From RGIG6353 sp964558655 (lineage in GTDB: Bacteria > Bacillota > Clostridia > Oscillospirales > SIG627): a DNA stretch of 64,000 nucleotides. The translations under genes were made by a program, and so were the position numbers. Numbering within the stretch: the stretch's first letter is position 1; the number at the start of each line of letters is the position of its first letter. The notes beneath the pieces are model-generated. The model made no database searches. It worked only from the letters and a program-made list of their open reading frames with translations, and was not told the origin of the DNA. This document shows, piece by piece, positions 25,673 to 35,080 of the stretch. The stretch is from assembly GCA_964558655.1 (NCBI GenBank), contig CAZLEX010000001.1, positions 62,001 to 126,000 of the forward strand. Reading direction: 5' to 3'.

Positions 25673-25716
25673 TCTTACTTGATTATAATACAAATTTACG
25701 ATATAATCAAGTAAGA
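25673..25716. promoter_or_regulatory. Palindromic two-way sigma-A promoter
   Basis: Perfect 15-bp inverted repeat TCTTACTTGATTATA (25673-25687) and TATAATCAAGTAAGA (25702-25716), 14 bp apart. Each strand reads TTGATT-17-TATAAT: rightward 25679-25684 and 25702-25707, leftward from the mirrored elements. One arm therefore supplies the -35 of one promoter and the -10 of the other. It serves dusB (left) and the cysteine desulfurase gene (right). Confidence 0.85.
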
Positions 25717-25750
25717 TATTAAAATTTGTTGGATTAAGGACTTTATAACC

Positions 25751-26884
25751 GTGAACGATAAAATATATTTTGACAATGCCGCAACAACACCGCTCATCGA
25801 ACAGGTAAAAAGCCGTATAGTTTCTTCTTTTGGTGATTACGCAAATCCTTCATCGCTTCATGCACAGGGATTCGAAGCTCACACATCTTTGGAAAAAACA
25901 CGGAACTTGATTTCCGGTACGCTCGGTGCATATACGGTTGTTTTTACTGCATCGGGAAGTGAAGCAAACAATTTGGCAATTCTGTCGGGAGCAGAAAAAA
26001 ATCGCCGTGCAGGCAACAGAATAATTACAACGGATTCGGAGCACCCATCGGTCGAGCAGTGCTGCCGAGTGCTTGAACAAAAAGGATTTGATGTGGTAAG
26101 GCTTTCCACTTTGGGCGGAAAAATCAATATGGAGCAACTTGAAAAAGCACTGGATGAACCCGTTTGTCTTGTATCGGTAATGCACACAAACAATGAAACG
26201 GGGGCGATTTATCCTGTTCGCGAAATTTCATCAAAAGTAAAAAAGCGTTATCCGCGTGCACTCATTCACTCGGACTGCGTACAGGCTTTTTTAAAAGATA
26301 AATTCACAATGACTTCTCTGGGAGCTGACATGATCTCCGTTTCGGCACACAAAATACACGCATTGAAAGGTGTCGGAGCTCTTGCGTTTATGCGTCCGTT
26401 ATCGCTTCAACCTATAATTTTCGGCGGAGGGCAGGAAAAGGGCTTGAGAAGCGGAACCGAAAATACAACCGGTATATCGTCTATGGGGGCCGCTGTGGAA
26501 GTGGCTTTAAGCGATAATGACAGAACGGAAAAAGTTAAAAAACTGTCCGACAAACTAATGACACTTTTGTCATGTGTTGACGGAATTGTTCTCAATGTTC
26601 CGAAACATAAAAGTCCTTATATAGTAAATTTTTCGGCAACAGGAGTAAGAAGTGAAACTTTACTGCATTCGCTTTCTTCAAAAGGTATATTTGTTTCGAG
26701 CGGTTCGGCCTGTTCTTCAAAAGCAAAACTTTCTTCCGTGCTTTTATCGTTCGGACTTGACAAATCCCTTGCCGAAAGTGCCGTTCGTGTAAGTTTTTCG
26801 TCATACAACACAGAAAAAGAAGTTGAAACATTTGTTAAGGTACTCAAAGAAGAGTATATACGGCTTGGAGGAAAAAACAGATGA
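25751..26884 (+). CDS. Cysteine desulfurase (NifS/IscS family)
   Basis: A 377-aa pyridoxal-phosphate enzyme that takes sulfur from cysteine as a persulfide. The PLP lysine lies in SVSAHKIHALKG, and the catalytic cysteine in SSGSACSS with the short loop of group I enzymes. DNAATTP marks the N-terminus. The GTG start at 25751 follows AAGGA by 10 nt. The stop overlaps the ThiI start (ATGA), and NifS-ThiI pairs supply sulfur for 4-thiouridine in tRNA. This copy probably serves ThiI, as NifZ does in Bacillus subtilis, rather than general Fe-S assembly. Confidence 0.93.
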   Translation: MNDKIYFDNAATTPLIEQVKSRIVSSFGDYANPSSLHAQGFEAHTSLEKTRNLISGTLGAYTVVFTASGSEANNLAILSGAEKNRRAGNRIITTDSEHPSVEQCCRVLEQKGFDVVRLSTLGGKINMEQLEKALDEPVCLVSVMHTNNETGAIYPVREISSKVKKRYPRALIHSDCVQAFLKDKFTMTSLGADMISVSAHKIHALKGVGALAFMRPLSLQPIIFGGGQEKGLRSGTENTTGISSMGAAVEVALSDNDRTEKVKKLSDKLMTLLSCVDGIVLNVPKHKSPYIVNFSATGVRSETLLHSLSSKGIFVSSGSACSSKAKLSSVLLSFGLDKSLAESAVRVSFSSYNTEKEVETFVKVLKEEYIRLGGKNR

Positions 26885-28062
26885 AAAGGACCATTCTTTT
26901 AAAATACGGAGAAATAATTCTGAAAGGGGCAAACAGACGCTCATTTGAAAAGAGACTTGCGGATTCAATAAAGAACCGCCTTAAAGGAATTTGTGAAAAT
27001 TATGAATTTGAATATATGCAATCAACCGTTTATGTAACGCCGGAACATGACGAAGATGTTGAAAAGGTTCACGATGCTCTTTCGAGAATTTTCGGAATAG
27101 TTTCGCTGTGTATCGCTTACCGTGCTGAAAAAACGATGCCCGAAATAACGGAGGTCTGTCTCAAATATATGCCGCAATATCTTGAGGGAGCCCGCTCTTT
27201 TAAAGCCGATGCCCGTCGAAGCGATAAAACTTTTTCGTTCACCACTCCTCAAATAATGATGCAAATCGGAGGAGAACTCTCCGAAAAATGTCCCGATGTA
27301 CCGGTCGATGTAATTAATCCCGATGTTGTCGTTATGATAGAAGTGAGAGAAAGATACGCATTTATTCATGCGGGAAAAACCGCAGGAGCGGGAGGCTTGC
27401 CTTACGGAACCGGCGGAAGAGGAGTTTTACTTTTGTCCGGAGGTATCGATTCTCCGGTAGCCGGATTCATGATGGCAAAAAGAGGTGTTGAAATCGACGC
27501 TCTTCATTTTGAAAGTTTTCCGTATACTTCCGAAAGGGCAAAAGAAAAAGTTATAACTCTTGCAAAAAAATTATGTCGCTATACGGATAAGATGCATTTT
27601 CACTGTGTTTCGCTTACGGAAATACAGGAAGCCATACGGGACAACTGTGAAAGCGATTATTTTACGCTAATTCTTCGGAGATTTATGATGGAAATTGCCG
27701 ACCGAATTGCGATAAGTATAAAAGCCGGAGCAATAATAACGGGAGAAAGTATAGGACAGGTTGCAAGTCAAACAATGCCTGCGATTGCTGTTACCGACTG
27801 TATTCCGTCAATACCTGTTTTTCGTCCTCTTATAGGTATGGATAAGGAAGAAATTGTCCGGATTTCACGCAAGATAGATACTTTTGAAACATCTATCGAG
27901 CCTTATGAAGACTGTTGTACAGTATTCACCCCGCCTCACCCTCGTACAAAACCGGTTTTGGAAAAAGTTATCAGAGCCGAATCCGGCCTTGACCGGGAAA
28001 AACTCATAGAAAATGCTATGAAAACTCTTGAACATCAGGTGATATATAATGAAAATGTTTAA
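26881..28062 (+). CDS. thiI: tRNA 4-thiouridine synthetase ThiI
   Basis: A 393-aa enzyme with a ferredoxin-like domain, a THUMP RNA-binding domain (about 60-165) and a PP-loop adenylation domain (about 175-380; LLSGGIDSPVAGFMM). The C-terminal rhodanese domain of the Escherichia coli form is absent, which is usual in Firmicutes, where a dedicated desulfurase passes sulfur directly. That partner is the gene immediately upstream (4-nt overlap). It thiolates U8 of tRNA; a role in thiazole synthesis is less likely without the rhodanese domain. Confidence 0.95.
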   Translation: MKRTILLKYGEIILKGANRRSFEKRLADSIKNRLKGICENYEFEYMQSTVYVTPEHDEDVEKVHDALSRIFGIVSLCIAYRAEKTMPEITEVCLKYMPQYLEGARSFKADARRSDKTFSFTTPQIMMQIGGELSEKCPDVPVDVINPDVVVMIEVRERYAFIHAGKTAGAGGLPYGTGGRGVLLLSGGIDSPVAGFMMAKRGVEIDALHFESFPYTSERAKEKVITLAKKLCRYTDKMHFHCVSLTEIQEAIRDNCESDYFTLILRRFMMEIADRIAISIKAGAIITGESIGQVASQTMPAIAVTDCIPSIPVFRPLIGMDKEEIVRISRKIDTFETSIEPYEDCCTVFTPPHPRTKPVLEKVIRAESGLDREKLIENAMKTLEHQVIYNENV

Positions 28063-28636
28063 AAATACAGCATATTCTCATATTGTTGTCGGACTTGGAA
28101 ATCCCGGCAATGAATACACATTTACCAGACATAATGCGGGTTTTCTCGCACTTGATTACATATTGAACAAAAACGGAATTAAATCCGGAAAGGCAAAATT
28201 TCATTCTATTGTATTCGACGGCGTAATTTCCGGAGAAAAAATACTGTTTTTAAAACCGCAAACTTTTATGAACTGTTCCGGAGAAGCAGTGGGAGAAGCC
28301 GCAAGATTTTATTCCGTACCGCCGGAAAATGTAATTGTGATTTTTGATGACATTTCTCTTGAAGCAGGAAAAATACGCTTAAGACGAAAAGGTTCTTCGG
28401 GAGGGCATAACGGAATAAAATCCATAGCCGAACATTTATCGTCGCAAAATTTTCCGAGAATCAAAATCGGAGTCGGTTCAATGCCCAATCCCGAATACGA
28501 TATGAAAGATTGGGTACTCGGACGCTTTCCGAAATCCGATGAAAAAATAATGTTTGAAGCGTTTGAAAAAACTTGTGATGCACTTGAAGAAATGCTGGAA
28601 AAAGGAATTGACATCGCAATGTGTCATTATAACTGA
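28049..28636 (+). CDS. pth: Peptidyl-tRNA hydrolase
   Basis: A 195-aa enzyme that releases peptides from stalled peptidyl-tRNA. VVGLGNPGNEYTFTRHNAGF carries the active-site His and Asn, and KPQTFMNCSGEAV and the GGHNGIKSI segment are the other family signatures. The start overlaps the thiI end by 14 nt. It is followed 6 nt later by an ABC exporter gene, so the four genes form one operon. Confidence 0.95.
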   Translation: MKMFKNTAYSHIVVGLGNPGNEYTFTRHNAGFLALDYILNKNGIKSGKAKFHSIVFDGVISGEKILFLKPQTFMNCSGEAVGEAARFYSVPPENVIVIFDDISLEAGKIRLRRKGSSGGHNGIKSIAEHLSSQNFPRIKIGVGSMPNPEYDMKDWVLGRFPKSDEKIMFEAFEKTCDALEEMLEKGIDIAMCHYN

Positions 28637-28642
28637 AAAAAG

Positions 28643-30355
28643 ATGATTAAAAAATTTATTTCTTATTATAAACCGCACAAAAAAATTTTTATTTTGGATA
28701 TGACAGCTTCGCTTCTTGTATCTCTTATATCGATAATTTATCCGATTTTAACCCGCGAAATGCTTAATTCTTACATTCCCGAAGGAAAATATCGTCTCAT
28801 ACTTTTTGCGGGTACAGGGCTTTTACTTTTGTACATCGTCAGAATGTTACTGAATTATTTTATTCAGTATTACGGTCATGTAATGGGCGTAAAAATGCAG
28901 GCTCAAATGCGTCGGGAACTCTTTTCTCACATTGAAAAACTTCCGTATTCATATTTTGACAATCACGAAACGGGGAATCTCATGACAAGAATGACAACGG
29001 ATTTATGGGAGATATCGGAACTCGCTCATCACGGCCCGGAAAATCTCATTATATCCACCGTAACGGCAATTGCTTCTTTCGCTTTTTTGGCATTTATCAA
29101 TTTTCAGCTTACATTGATTATTTTTGTTGCCGTACCTTTTTTAATGATAGCCGCAATGAAATTACGCGGGAAAATGCGTGAAGCATTCAAAGAAAGCCGA
29201 ACGGCTATCGGAAAAATCAATGCTTGCATTGAGGGAAGCATTTCCGGAGTACGCACGACAAAAGCTTATAACAATTCCGAAATCGAAGAAAAGAAATTTG
29301 AGGAAGGGAATTCTGAGTTTGTTGAAGCAAGAAACAAAGCTTATCATGCTATGGGACAATTTCATGCTTCTACGGCATTTATTACGGATATATTCAATGT
29401 TATCGTTCTTATAGCCGGCGGTTTTTTCTATTACAAAGGATACATACTTTTCGGGGATTACTCGGCTTTCGTCGTATCAATCAATATGTTTTTGTCTCCC
29501 GTTATGACACTTATCAATTTTATGGAACAGTATCAAAACGGAACAACGGGATTTGAACGGTTTCTTGAAGTTTTAGATGCCGAACCGGAAAAAGACGAAG
29601 AAGGAGCAATCGATGCGGGCTGTTTAAAAGGAAATATAGAATTTCGTTCGGTTTCTTACGCATATGAAGGTTCGAAAGAAGTGTTAAATTCAATAGATCT
29701 CAAGCTCGAATCCGGAAAAACAATGGCACTTGTAGGACCGAGCGGAGGAGGGAAAACAACTATTTGTCACTTAATTCCGCGTTTTTACGATGTTAAGGAA
29801 GGAGAAATATTAATTGACGGAAAACCTATTTCATCCTATACTGCGGAATCGCTAAGACGCAATATCGGCATAGTACAGCAAGATGTCTATCTCTTTAATT
29901 CAACAATTCGCGATAACATTCTCTACGGACGCCCCGATGCCGATGAATCGGAAATTGTCGACGCCGCACGCCGTGCGGGAATACACGATTATATAATATC
30001 TCTTAAAGACGGATACGATACGGTTGTCGGAGAAAGAGGAGTCAAACTTTCGGGAGGTCAAAAGCAAAGACTTTCCATAGCGAGAGTATTTTTAAAAAAT
30101 CCTCCTATTCTTATTCTTGACGAAGCGACGAGTGCTCTTGACAATGCTACGGAAATACTTATACAGAAATCTCTCTCTGAGCTTTGTAAGGGAAGAACGA
30201 CAATTATTGTGGCACACCGTTTGTCAACGGTTCAAGGTGCCGATGAAATAGCCGTAGTAAACAATGGAAAAATAGAAGAAAAAGGTACTCATACGGAGCT
30301 TTTGCAAAAAGGCGGAATTTATGCTTCTCTTTATCGTTCTCACTTGCGTTCATAA
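28643..30355 (+). CDS. ABC exporter, fused permease and ATPase
   Basis: A 570-aa half-transporter: a six-helix ABC transmembrane domain (about 1-310) and a nucleotide-binding domain (about 335-570). Walker A is GPSGGGKTT, the signature LSGGQKQRLSIARVFL, Walker B ILILDEATSALD, and the H-loop AHRLS. It would work as a homodimer, because no second half is adjacent. Drug or lipid export is the family default; the substrate is unknown. ATG 28643 follows the pth stop by 6 nt and may be coupled to it. Confidence 0.93.
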   Translation: MIKKFISYYKPHKKIFILDMTASLLVSLISIIYPILTREMLNSYIPEGKYRLILFAGTGLLLLYIVRMLLNYFIQYYGHVMGVKMQAQMRRELFSHIEKLPYSYFDNHETGNLMTRMTTDLWEISELAHHGPENLIISTVTAIASFAFLAFINFQLTLIIFVAVPFLMIAAMKLRGKMREAFKESRTAIGKINACIEGSISGVRTTKAYNNSEIEEKKFEEGNSEFVEARNKAYHAMGQFHASTAFITDIFNVIVLIAGGFFYYKGYILFGDYSAFVVSINMFLSPVMTLINFMEQYQNGTTGFERFLEVLDAEPEKDEEGAIDAGCLKGNIEFRSVSYAYEGSKEVLNSIDLKLESGKTMALVGPSGGGKTTICHLIPRFYDVKEGEILIDGKPISSYTAESLRRNIGIVQQDVYLFNSTIRDNILYGRPDADESEIVDAARRAGIHDYIISLKDGYDTVVGERGVKLSGGQKQRLSIARVFLKNPPILILDEATSALDNATEILIQKSLSELCKGRTTIIVAHRLSTVQGADEIAVVNNGKIEEKGTHTELLQKGGIYASLYRSHLRS

Positions 30356-30400
30356 CTTTTTTGTTAAAATGCAGCAAATGCATATTTAAATTTCTGTTAC

Positions 30401-30429
30401 TTGCTATTTTTAATTTTTTATGTTATACT
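30401..30429 (+). promoter_or_regulatory. Sigma-A promoter of the recA-region operon
   Basis: TTGCTA (30401-30406), 17-bp spacer, TATACT (30424-30429). It is the only obvious promoter before the eight-gene run 30481-38763. Confidence 0.75.
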
Positions 30430-30480
30430 GTAAAATGAAAGATTTTTGTTTTGACAAGATGTATAAAAAGGAGAAAAATC

Positions 30481-31041
30481 GTGAAAAAAATACTGTTCGC
30501 TTTATTGACCGTGCTTCTTATGATAACTGCGGTATCCTGCAAAAAGAACGAAGAATCCGCCGTTCCGGACGGAATGTTTTATGAAGAAAACGAAGACGAT
30601 ATAGATTACAGAATATATTTCCCTGATAATTGGATTATTGACAGAAACGACGGCGGAATGACAAGTGCCAGAGTTCCCGAAGCTCTTGTTGGGGAGGAGA
30701 CGGACAAAAGCAATGTATCTGTTACTGCGTTTGCTCCGTCAGAGACAATGAGTATTGATGACTATATAAATACAGAGTATAAAGAGAGAATCAAATCTTC
30801 ATATCCGGATTGCGAAATAATAGAAGATTTTTCGGCAGAAGCTGGAGTAACTCTCGGAGACAGAGATGCCAGAAGAATTGTGTTTACAACAGATATCGGC
30901 GGCACCAAATATCAGGTCATGCAAATTGTTACGGTTTACAAAGGGTATATTTATATGTTAACATATACTGCAACGCAGGAGAATTATCCTTTTCATGAAG
31001 AAGATGTTCAGTCGATAGTTAAATATTTTGAATTTGTATAA
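30481..31041 (+). CDS. Small PsbP/DUF1795-like lipoprotein
   Basis: A 186-aa lipoprotein. The signal peptide is MKKILFALLTVLLMITAVSC with lipobox AVSC. The mature part has the YRIYFPDNWIIDRNDGG opening and the alternating strands of PsbP/DcrB-like folds. It has no catalytic motif and the function is unknown. The start is GTG 30481 after AAAGGAG, with earlier in-frame codons lying in the leader. It is the first gene of the recA-region operon, 9 nt ahead of DUF1385. Confidence 0.75.
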   Translation: MKKILFALLTVLLMITAVSCKKNEESAVPDGMFYEENEDDIDYRIYFPDNWIIDRNDGGMTSARVPEALVGEETDKSNVSVTAFAPSETMSIDDYINTEYKERIKSSYPDCEIIEDFSAEAGVTLGDRDARRIVFTTDIGGTKYQVMQIVTVYKGYIYMLTYTATQENYPFHEEDVQSIVKYFEFV

Positions 31042-31050
31042 GGAGCCCAA

Positions 31051-32049
31051 ATGAAAAAGAAAAAAATAAGTGCCGCGATGCGAGTCGGAGGTCAGGCGGT
31101 GCTCGAAGGGATAATGATGAAAAGCGGGAACCGCGTTTGTACGGCGGTTCGTCTTGCTGACGGAAATATTGTGACAGAAGAAAAATCGCTTGATTCCGTT
31201 ACAAAGAAGTATAAATTTTTAAAAATTCCCATAATACGCGGATTTGTCAATTTTATTGAAACACTTATTTTGTCGATGTCAACGCTGTCTTTTTCGGCAG
31301 AAGCTCAGGGGATTGAGGAGGAGCCGACAAAATTTGAAAAATGGCTTGAAAAACATTTCGGAAAGAGTATAATGGCATTTGCCGCCGCAATAGGAGGAGT
31401 ACTCGGAATACTTCTTGCGGTTGTACTTTTCTTTTGGTTCCCGATGACGATTTCAAAACTTATAGATACTTATATAATAGAACTTGGAACCGTTGCCAAA
31501 AGTATTGTTGAGGGATTTCTTAAAATAGGGATTTTTATTCTTTATATAGCACTTGTTTCGCTTATGTCCGATATAAAAAGGACTTTTGAGTATCACGGGG
31601 CTGAACATAAGTCGATTTTTTGTCACGAGGCGGGACTTCCTCTCACAGTTGAAAATATTCGCCCTCAATCACGCTTTCATCCCAGATGCGGAACGAGTTT
31701 TATGTTTGTGATGATGCTTCTCGGCATATTGATTTCGATGTGCTTGCCTTCTTCTCTTTGGGACAGCATTATACTGAGAGTATTTGTAAAACTTCTTATT
31801 CTTCCAATAACGGTCGGTCTCGGTTACGAAATAATAATTTTTGCGGGTACCCATGACAGTATAGTCCTCAATGCTCTTACGGCACCGGGGAAATGGATAC
31901 AAAGATTGACTACTCGCGAACCGAGCGATAAGCAGATTGAATGTGCGATAGTTGCACTGAAAAAGGTACTTCCGTCCGTTTATCCGCCCGAAACCGTATT
32001 TCTCGGGATAGAACTTCCGAAAAAAGACGAAGAGACGGACAATGACTGA
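31051..32049 (+). CDS. DUF1385 membrane protein (YqhQ-like)
   Basis: A 332-aa membrane protein. The N-terminal signature is MRVGGQAVLEGIMMKSG, followed by several helices (about 60-80, 108-138, 150-172, 205-250) and a central EYHGAEHKSIFCHEAG block rich in possible metal ligands (His, Glu, Cys). This matches DUF1385/YqhQ, whose role is not settled. It overlaps prmC by 8 nt. In many Clostridia it lies beside prmC and prfA; here prfA is missing from the cluster. Confidence 0.9.
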   Translation: MKKKKISAAMRVGGQAVLEGIMMKSGNRVCTAVRLADGNIVTEEKSLDSVTKKYKFLKIPIIRGFVNFIETLILSMSTLSFSAEAQGIEEEPTKFEKWLEKHFGKSIMAFAAAIGGVLGILLAVVLFFWFPMTISKLIDTYIIELGTVAKSIVEGFLKIGIFILYIALVSLMSDIKRTFEYHGAEHKSIFCHEAGLPLTVENIRPQSRFHPRCGTSFMFVMMLLGILISMCLPSSLWDSIILRVFVKLLILPITVGLGYEIIIFAGTHDSIVLNALTAPGKWIQRLTTREPSDKQIECAIVALKKVLPSVYPPETVFLGIELPKKDEETDND

Positions 32050-32851
32050 AATAATAGATTATTGCAGAAGTATTTATAAAAAATCGGATTTTGCTTGCGA
32101 CAACCTGTCTTTTTCGGAAACATTGAGACTTATTTGCGATTGGCAGGGAGTTGATTTTGATCCGATAATTTTGCCGAAATTAACACTCGCTCAGAGAAAT
32201 GCGGTGAAATCGGCTTTTGAAAAAGCCGTGTCGGGATATCCCCTGCAATACATTACAAAAACCGCATGGTTTTACAAATCGGCTTTTTATGTAGATGAAG
32301 AAGTTCTTATTCCGCGTCGTGACAGCGAAATACTTGTTTCCGAAGCCGTTCGGCTGTTGCCGAAAAATTCAACCTTTTTGGATTTGTGCACGGGTTCGGG
32401 GTGCATCGGTATTTCCGTGTTATCGGAGCGTCCCGATCTTTCGGCGGTACTTGTCGATATTTCTCAGAAAGCACTTGAAACAGCGAAAAAGAATGCACAA
32501 CTTCTCAAAGTGGAAAAGCGGTGTGGTTTTTTACAGTTAGATTTACTTACGACCGCCGTGAGTTTATTGCCCGCACATGATGCTGCCATTATGAATCCTC
32601 CTTATCTTACCTCCCGTCAAATGGAAGAAATTCCCGAAAATGTCGCATATGAACCTACGCTTGCCTTAAACGGAGGCGAAGACGGCCTCGATTTTTACAG
32701 ACTTTTTTCCGAATCCGACAAACTTTTGATTTTTGAAATAGGTTCGGGACAAAAAGAAGATGTTTTAAAGATTTTTTCCGGCGGAGAGATAGTTTACGAC
32801 CTTTCAAAAAATCCGAGAGTATTTATAAAAAATGATAATAAAGAACAGTAA
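32042..32851 (+). CDS. prmC: Release-factor glutamine methyltransferase
   Basis: A 269-aa SAM-dependent enzyme that methylates the GGQ glutamine of peptide chain release factors. An N-terminal helical domain recognises the factor, the SAM loop is FLDLCTGSGCIGIS, and the catalytic NPPYLT binds the glutamine amide. Length is normal. The ATG overlaps the DUF1385 stop. The usual neighbour prfA is absent and a glycosidase-like gene follows 15 nt later. Confidence 0.95.
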   Translation: MTEIIDYCRSIYKKSDFACDNLSFSETLRLICDWQGVDFDPIILPKLTLAQRNAVKSAFEKAVSGYPLQYITKTAWFYKSAFYVDEEVLIPRRDSEILVSEAVRLLPKNSTFLDLCTGSGCIGISVLSERPDLSAVLVDISQKALETAKKNAQLLKVEKRCGFLQLDLLTTAVSLLPAHDAAIMNPPYLTSRQMEEIPENVAYEPTLALNGGEDGLDFYRLFSESDKLLIFEIGSGQKEDVLKIFSGGEIVYDLSKNPRVFIKNDNKEQ

Positions 32852-32866
32852 AAGGAGAACAACGAT

Positions 32867-35068
32867 ATGTCAAAAATTTCTTTTGGTGATCCGAAAATCC
32901 GCAGTGCGTGGTTTCCTACGGAATATCAGGCGGTTTTGTTTAGGGTTTGGGGAATGTATTCGGCACAAAAGCTTGCCGATGTGCTTGAGACAACTCCCGA
33001 AAATATACGCTCGGCATGGGAACTTTTGGGGCTTGATCCGAACAAAGAAATCAGTCCCGAGTGGCGTAGAAGAGGTTACATTACGACTATAAGAGATACA
33101 TGGAATATCCTTTCCAAAGAGCAACAGTGCAAACTCCTCGATGTTACTCCCAATGAATTTGAGATTATACTGCGTGAAGACGATTTTTTGGACTATAAAG
33201 TCGGAATTAAAGCCGAAGGTACCGAATGTTATTACCGTCCTCTTACAGATGAGGAAACCAAACGGACAAAAGAAATCGCCGAATACTTAAAAAATATCGA
33301 ACTGAAGATTGGTGATGCTCCCGATAACGCTTTTAACTTTGTGAAAGAATATTATCAGCCATCATCGCCAAAGACGGTATATCCTACATTTGTAGGCAAA
33401 GATATGAAATTTATTTATTCGTATTTTGCACTTTACGGAGATCCGCTGATTGACGAAACATTGGATCCGTTTCCCGATAAACTTCTTGAAGAATATGCAA
33501 ATTACGGAGTAAACGGAGTATGGATGCAGGGGGTTCTTTACCAGCTCGTTCCTTATCCGTTTGCACCGGAAATGTCGGAAGGCTGGGAAATTCGTCAAAG
33601 AAATCTGAAAAAACTTGTAGATCGTGCCGCAAAATACGGAATAGGCGTTTATTTGTATTTTAACGAACCGCGTTGGATGCCCGATTCCGTTTTTGAAAAT
33701 TATCCCGATATCAAGGGACGCAGCGTTCCCGAAAAGGGTATGTCCTGCCTGTGCACATCTGTTTTACAGGTACAGGAATATTTGGAAAACGGTACATACA
33801 GTCTTTTTAAATCGGTTGAAGGGTTGGCGGGATTTTTTACCATAACACGAAGCGAAAATCCGACAAACTGTTATTCACATACGAACGAAGATAACTGTTC
33901 CTGTCCCCGATGTTCCCGCAGAAGCGTTCCGGAGGTTCTTGCCGAAGTTAACAACTTGCTTTATCGCGGTGCACACCGTGCAAATCCGAATGCCCGTGCG
34001 GTAGCGTGGGTATGGGGCTGGCCTGATGACAGAGTTGAAGATGTTATTTCGAGGCTTGACGACGGAATTATATTCCAGTCAACGAGTGAAACTCATATAC
34101 CGATTAACAAGGGCGGAGTTAAAGTCGGTATAATTGATTACAGTATGTCGAATCCCGGACCTGGCGAGTGGGCAAAGAACAATTGGAACATCGCCAAAAA
34201 ATACGGGCATGAATGTTCGGCTAAAGTTCAGTTTAATAATACATGGGAGGTATCGGGAGTTCCCTATATCCCGGTATTTGACCTTGTTGCACAGCACGCT
34301 TCTAATTTGAAGAAAGAACAAATCCGTCACATGATGCTTTCGTGGACACTCGGCGGTGCACCGTCTCCGTCTCTTTCTCTTGTATCCGGTATATTTGACG
34401 GAAAATACGCCGCCGATACTGCAGTATGTGAAATGATAGATGAAATTTTCCCGAAAGAAGTTCGCGAAGCGGTAAAGCGTTCGCAAAAAATAATGTCGGA
34501 AGCCTTTGTAAATTTCCCGTTCTCCTGTGCGGTTGTGTACAGTGCACCTTTGACTGCGGGTCCGCGAGCTGTGTTTTATCCCGAAAAAACGGGCAGAAGG
34601 TCTTGTATGGTCGGGATTCCGTTTGATTCTGTGGAAACATGGAGCGGAGAATATCCGGAAGATATTTTTGAAAATCAGTTAAAATTGGTTGTTGAGCCTT
34701 GGCGAAAAGCTCTTGAAATTCTTGAAGATTGCGATTGTGGAGATAAAGTTTTTGAAGAATTCAGAGATTGTGCCGAAGGGTGTCTTGAGCATTTTGAAAG
34801 CGTTCTCCATTTGACACGCTTTGTAAGAGCACGAAACGAACTGTTTTGCGGTAATACAACGCTTGACGGGCGAGATGCAGAAGAAGTGCTTTTCAAGGCA
34901 CTTGATGACGAAGAGGCTAATACTTTAAGAGCGGTGCGTACACAGTCGAGAGATTCCAGAATCGGTTTTGAAGCAAGTAACCATTATAATTTTTCGCGTC
35001 AGAATTTACTTGAAAAACTTATCAATATTGATTATACAAGGCGTTATTTTCAAACAAATGAAAAGTGA
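32867..35068 (+). CDS. Uncharacterised TIM-barrel glycosidase-like protein with helix-turn-helix-like N-terminus
   Basis: A 733-aa protein without signal peptide. Residues about 15-90 look like a small helical DNA-binding or recognition module (SAQKLADVLETTPENIRSAW, then a second similar unit). The middle (about 165-480) reads as a TIM barrel, with GVNGVWMQGVLYQLVPYPF, YGIGVYLYFNEPRWMP and AVAWVWGWPDD strands. A CSCPRC cluster at about 344-349 recalls the C-x-C-x2-C motif of DUF4838 and GH20-like proteins. The helical C-terminus (about 560-733) is unassigned. I recognise no catalytic pair with certainty. It sits inside a housekeeping operon between prmC and recA, with a good AAAGGAG site; why it is there is not evident. 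Confidence 0.65.
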   Translation: MSKISFGDPKIRSAWFPTEYQAVLFRVWGMYSAQKLADVLETTPENIRSAWELLGLDPNKEISPEWRRRGYITTIRDTWNILSKEQQCKLLDVTPNEFEIILREDDFLDYKVGIKAEGTECYYRPLTDEETKRTKEIAEYLKNIELKIGDAPDNAFNFVKEYYQPSSPKTVYPTFVGKDMKFIYSYFALYGDPLIDETLDPFPDKLLEEYANYGVNGVWMQGVLYQLVPYPFAPEMSEGWEIRQRNLKKLVDRAAKYGIGVYLYFNEPRWMPDSVFENYPDIKGRSVPEKGMSCLCTSVLQVQEYLENGTYSLFKSVEGLAGFFTITRSENPTNCYSHTNEDNCSCPRCSRRSVPEVLAEVNNLLYRGAHRANPNARAVAWVWGWPDDRVEDVISRLDDGIIFQSTSETHIPINKGGVKVGIIDYSMSNPGPGEWAKNNWNIAKKYGHECSAKVQFNNTWEVSGVPYIPVFDLVAQHASNLKKEQIRHMMLSWTLGGAPSPSLSLVSGIFDGKYAADTAVCEMIDEIFPKEVREAVKRSQKIMSEAFVNFPFSCAVVYSAPLTAGPRAVFYPEKTGRRSCMVGIPFDSVETWSGEYPEDIFENQLKLVVEPWRKALEILEDCDCGDKVFEEFRDCAEGCLEHFESVLHLTRFVRARNELFCGNTTLDGRDAEEVLFKALDDEEANTLRAVRTQSRDSRIGFEASNHYNFSRQNLLEKLINIDYTRRYFQTNEK

Positions 35069-35080
35069 GGATATAAATAA

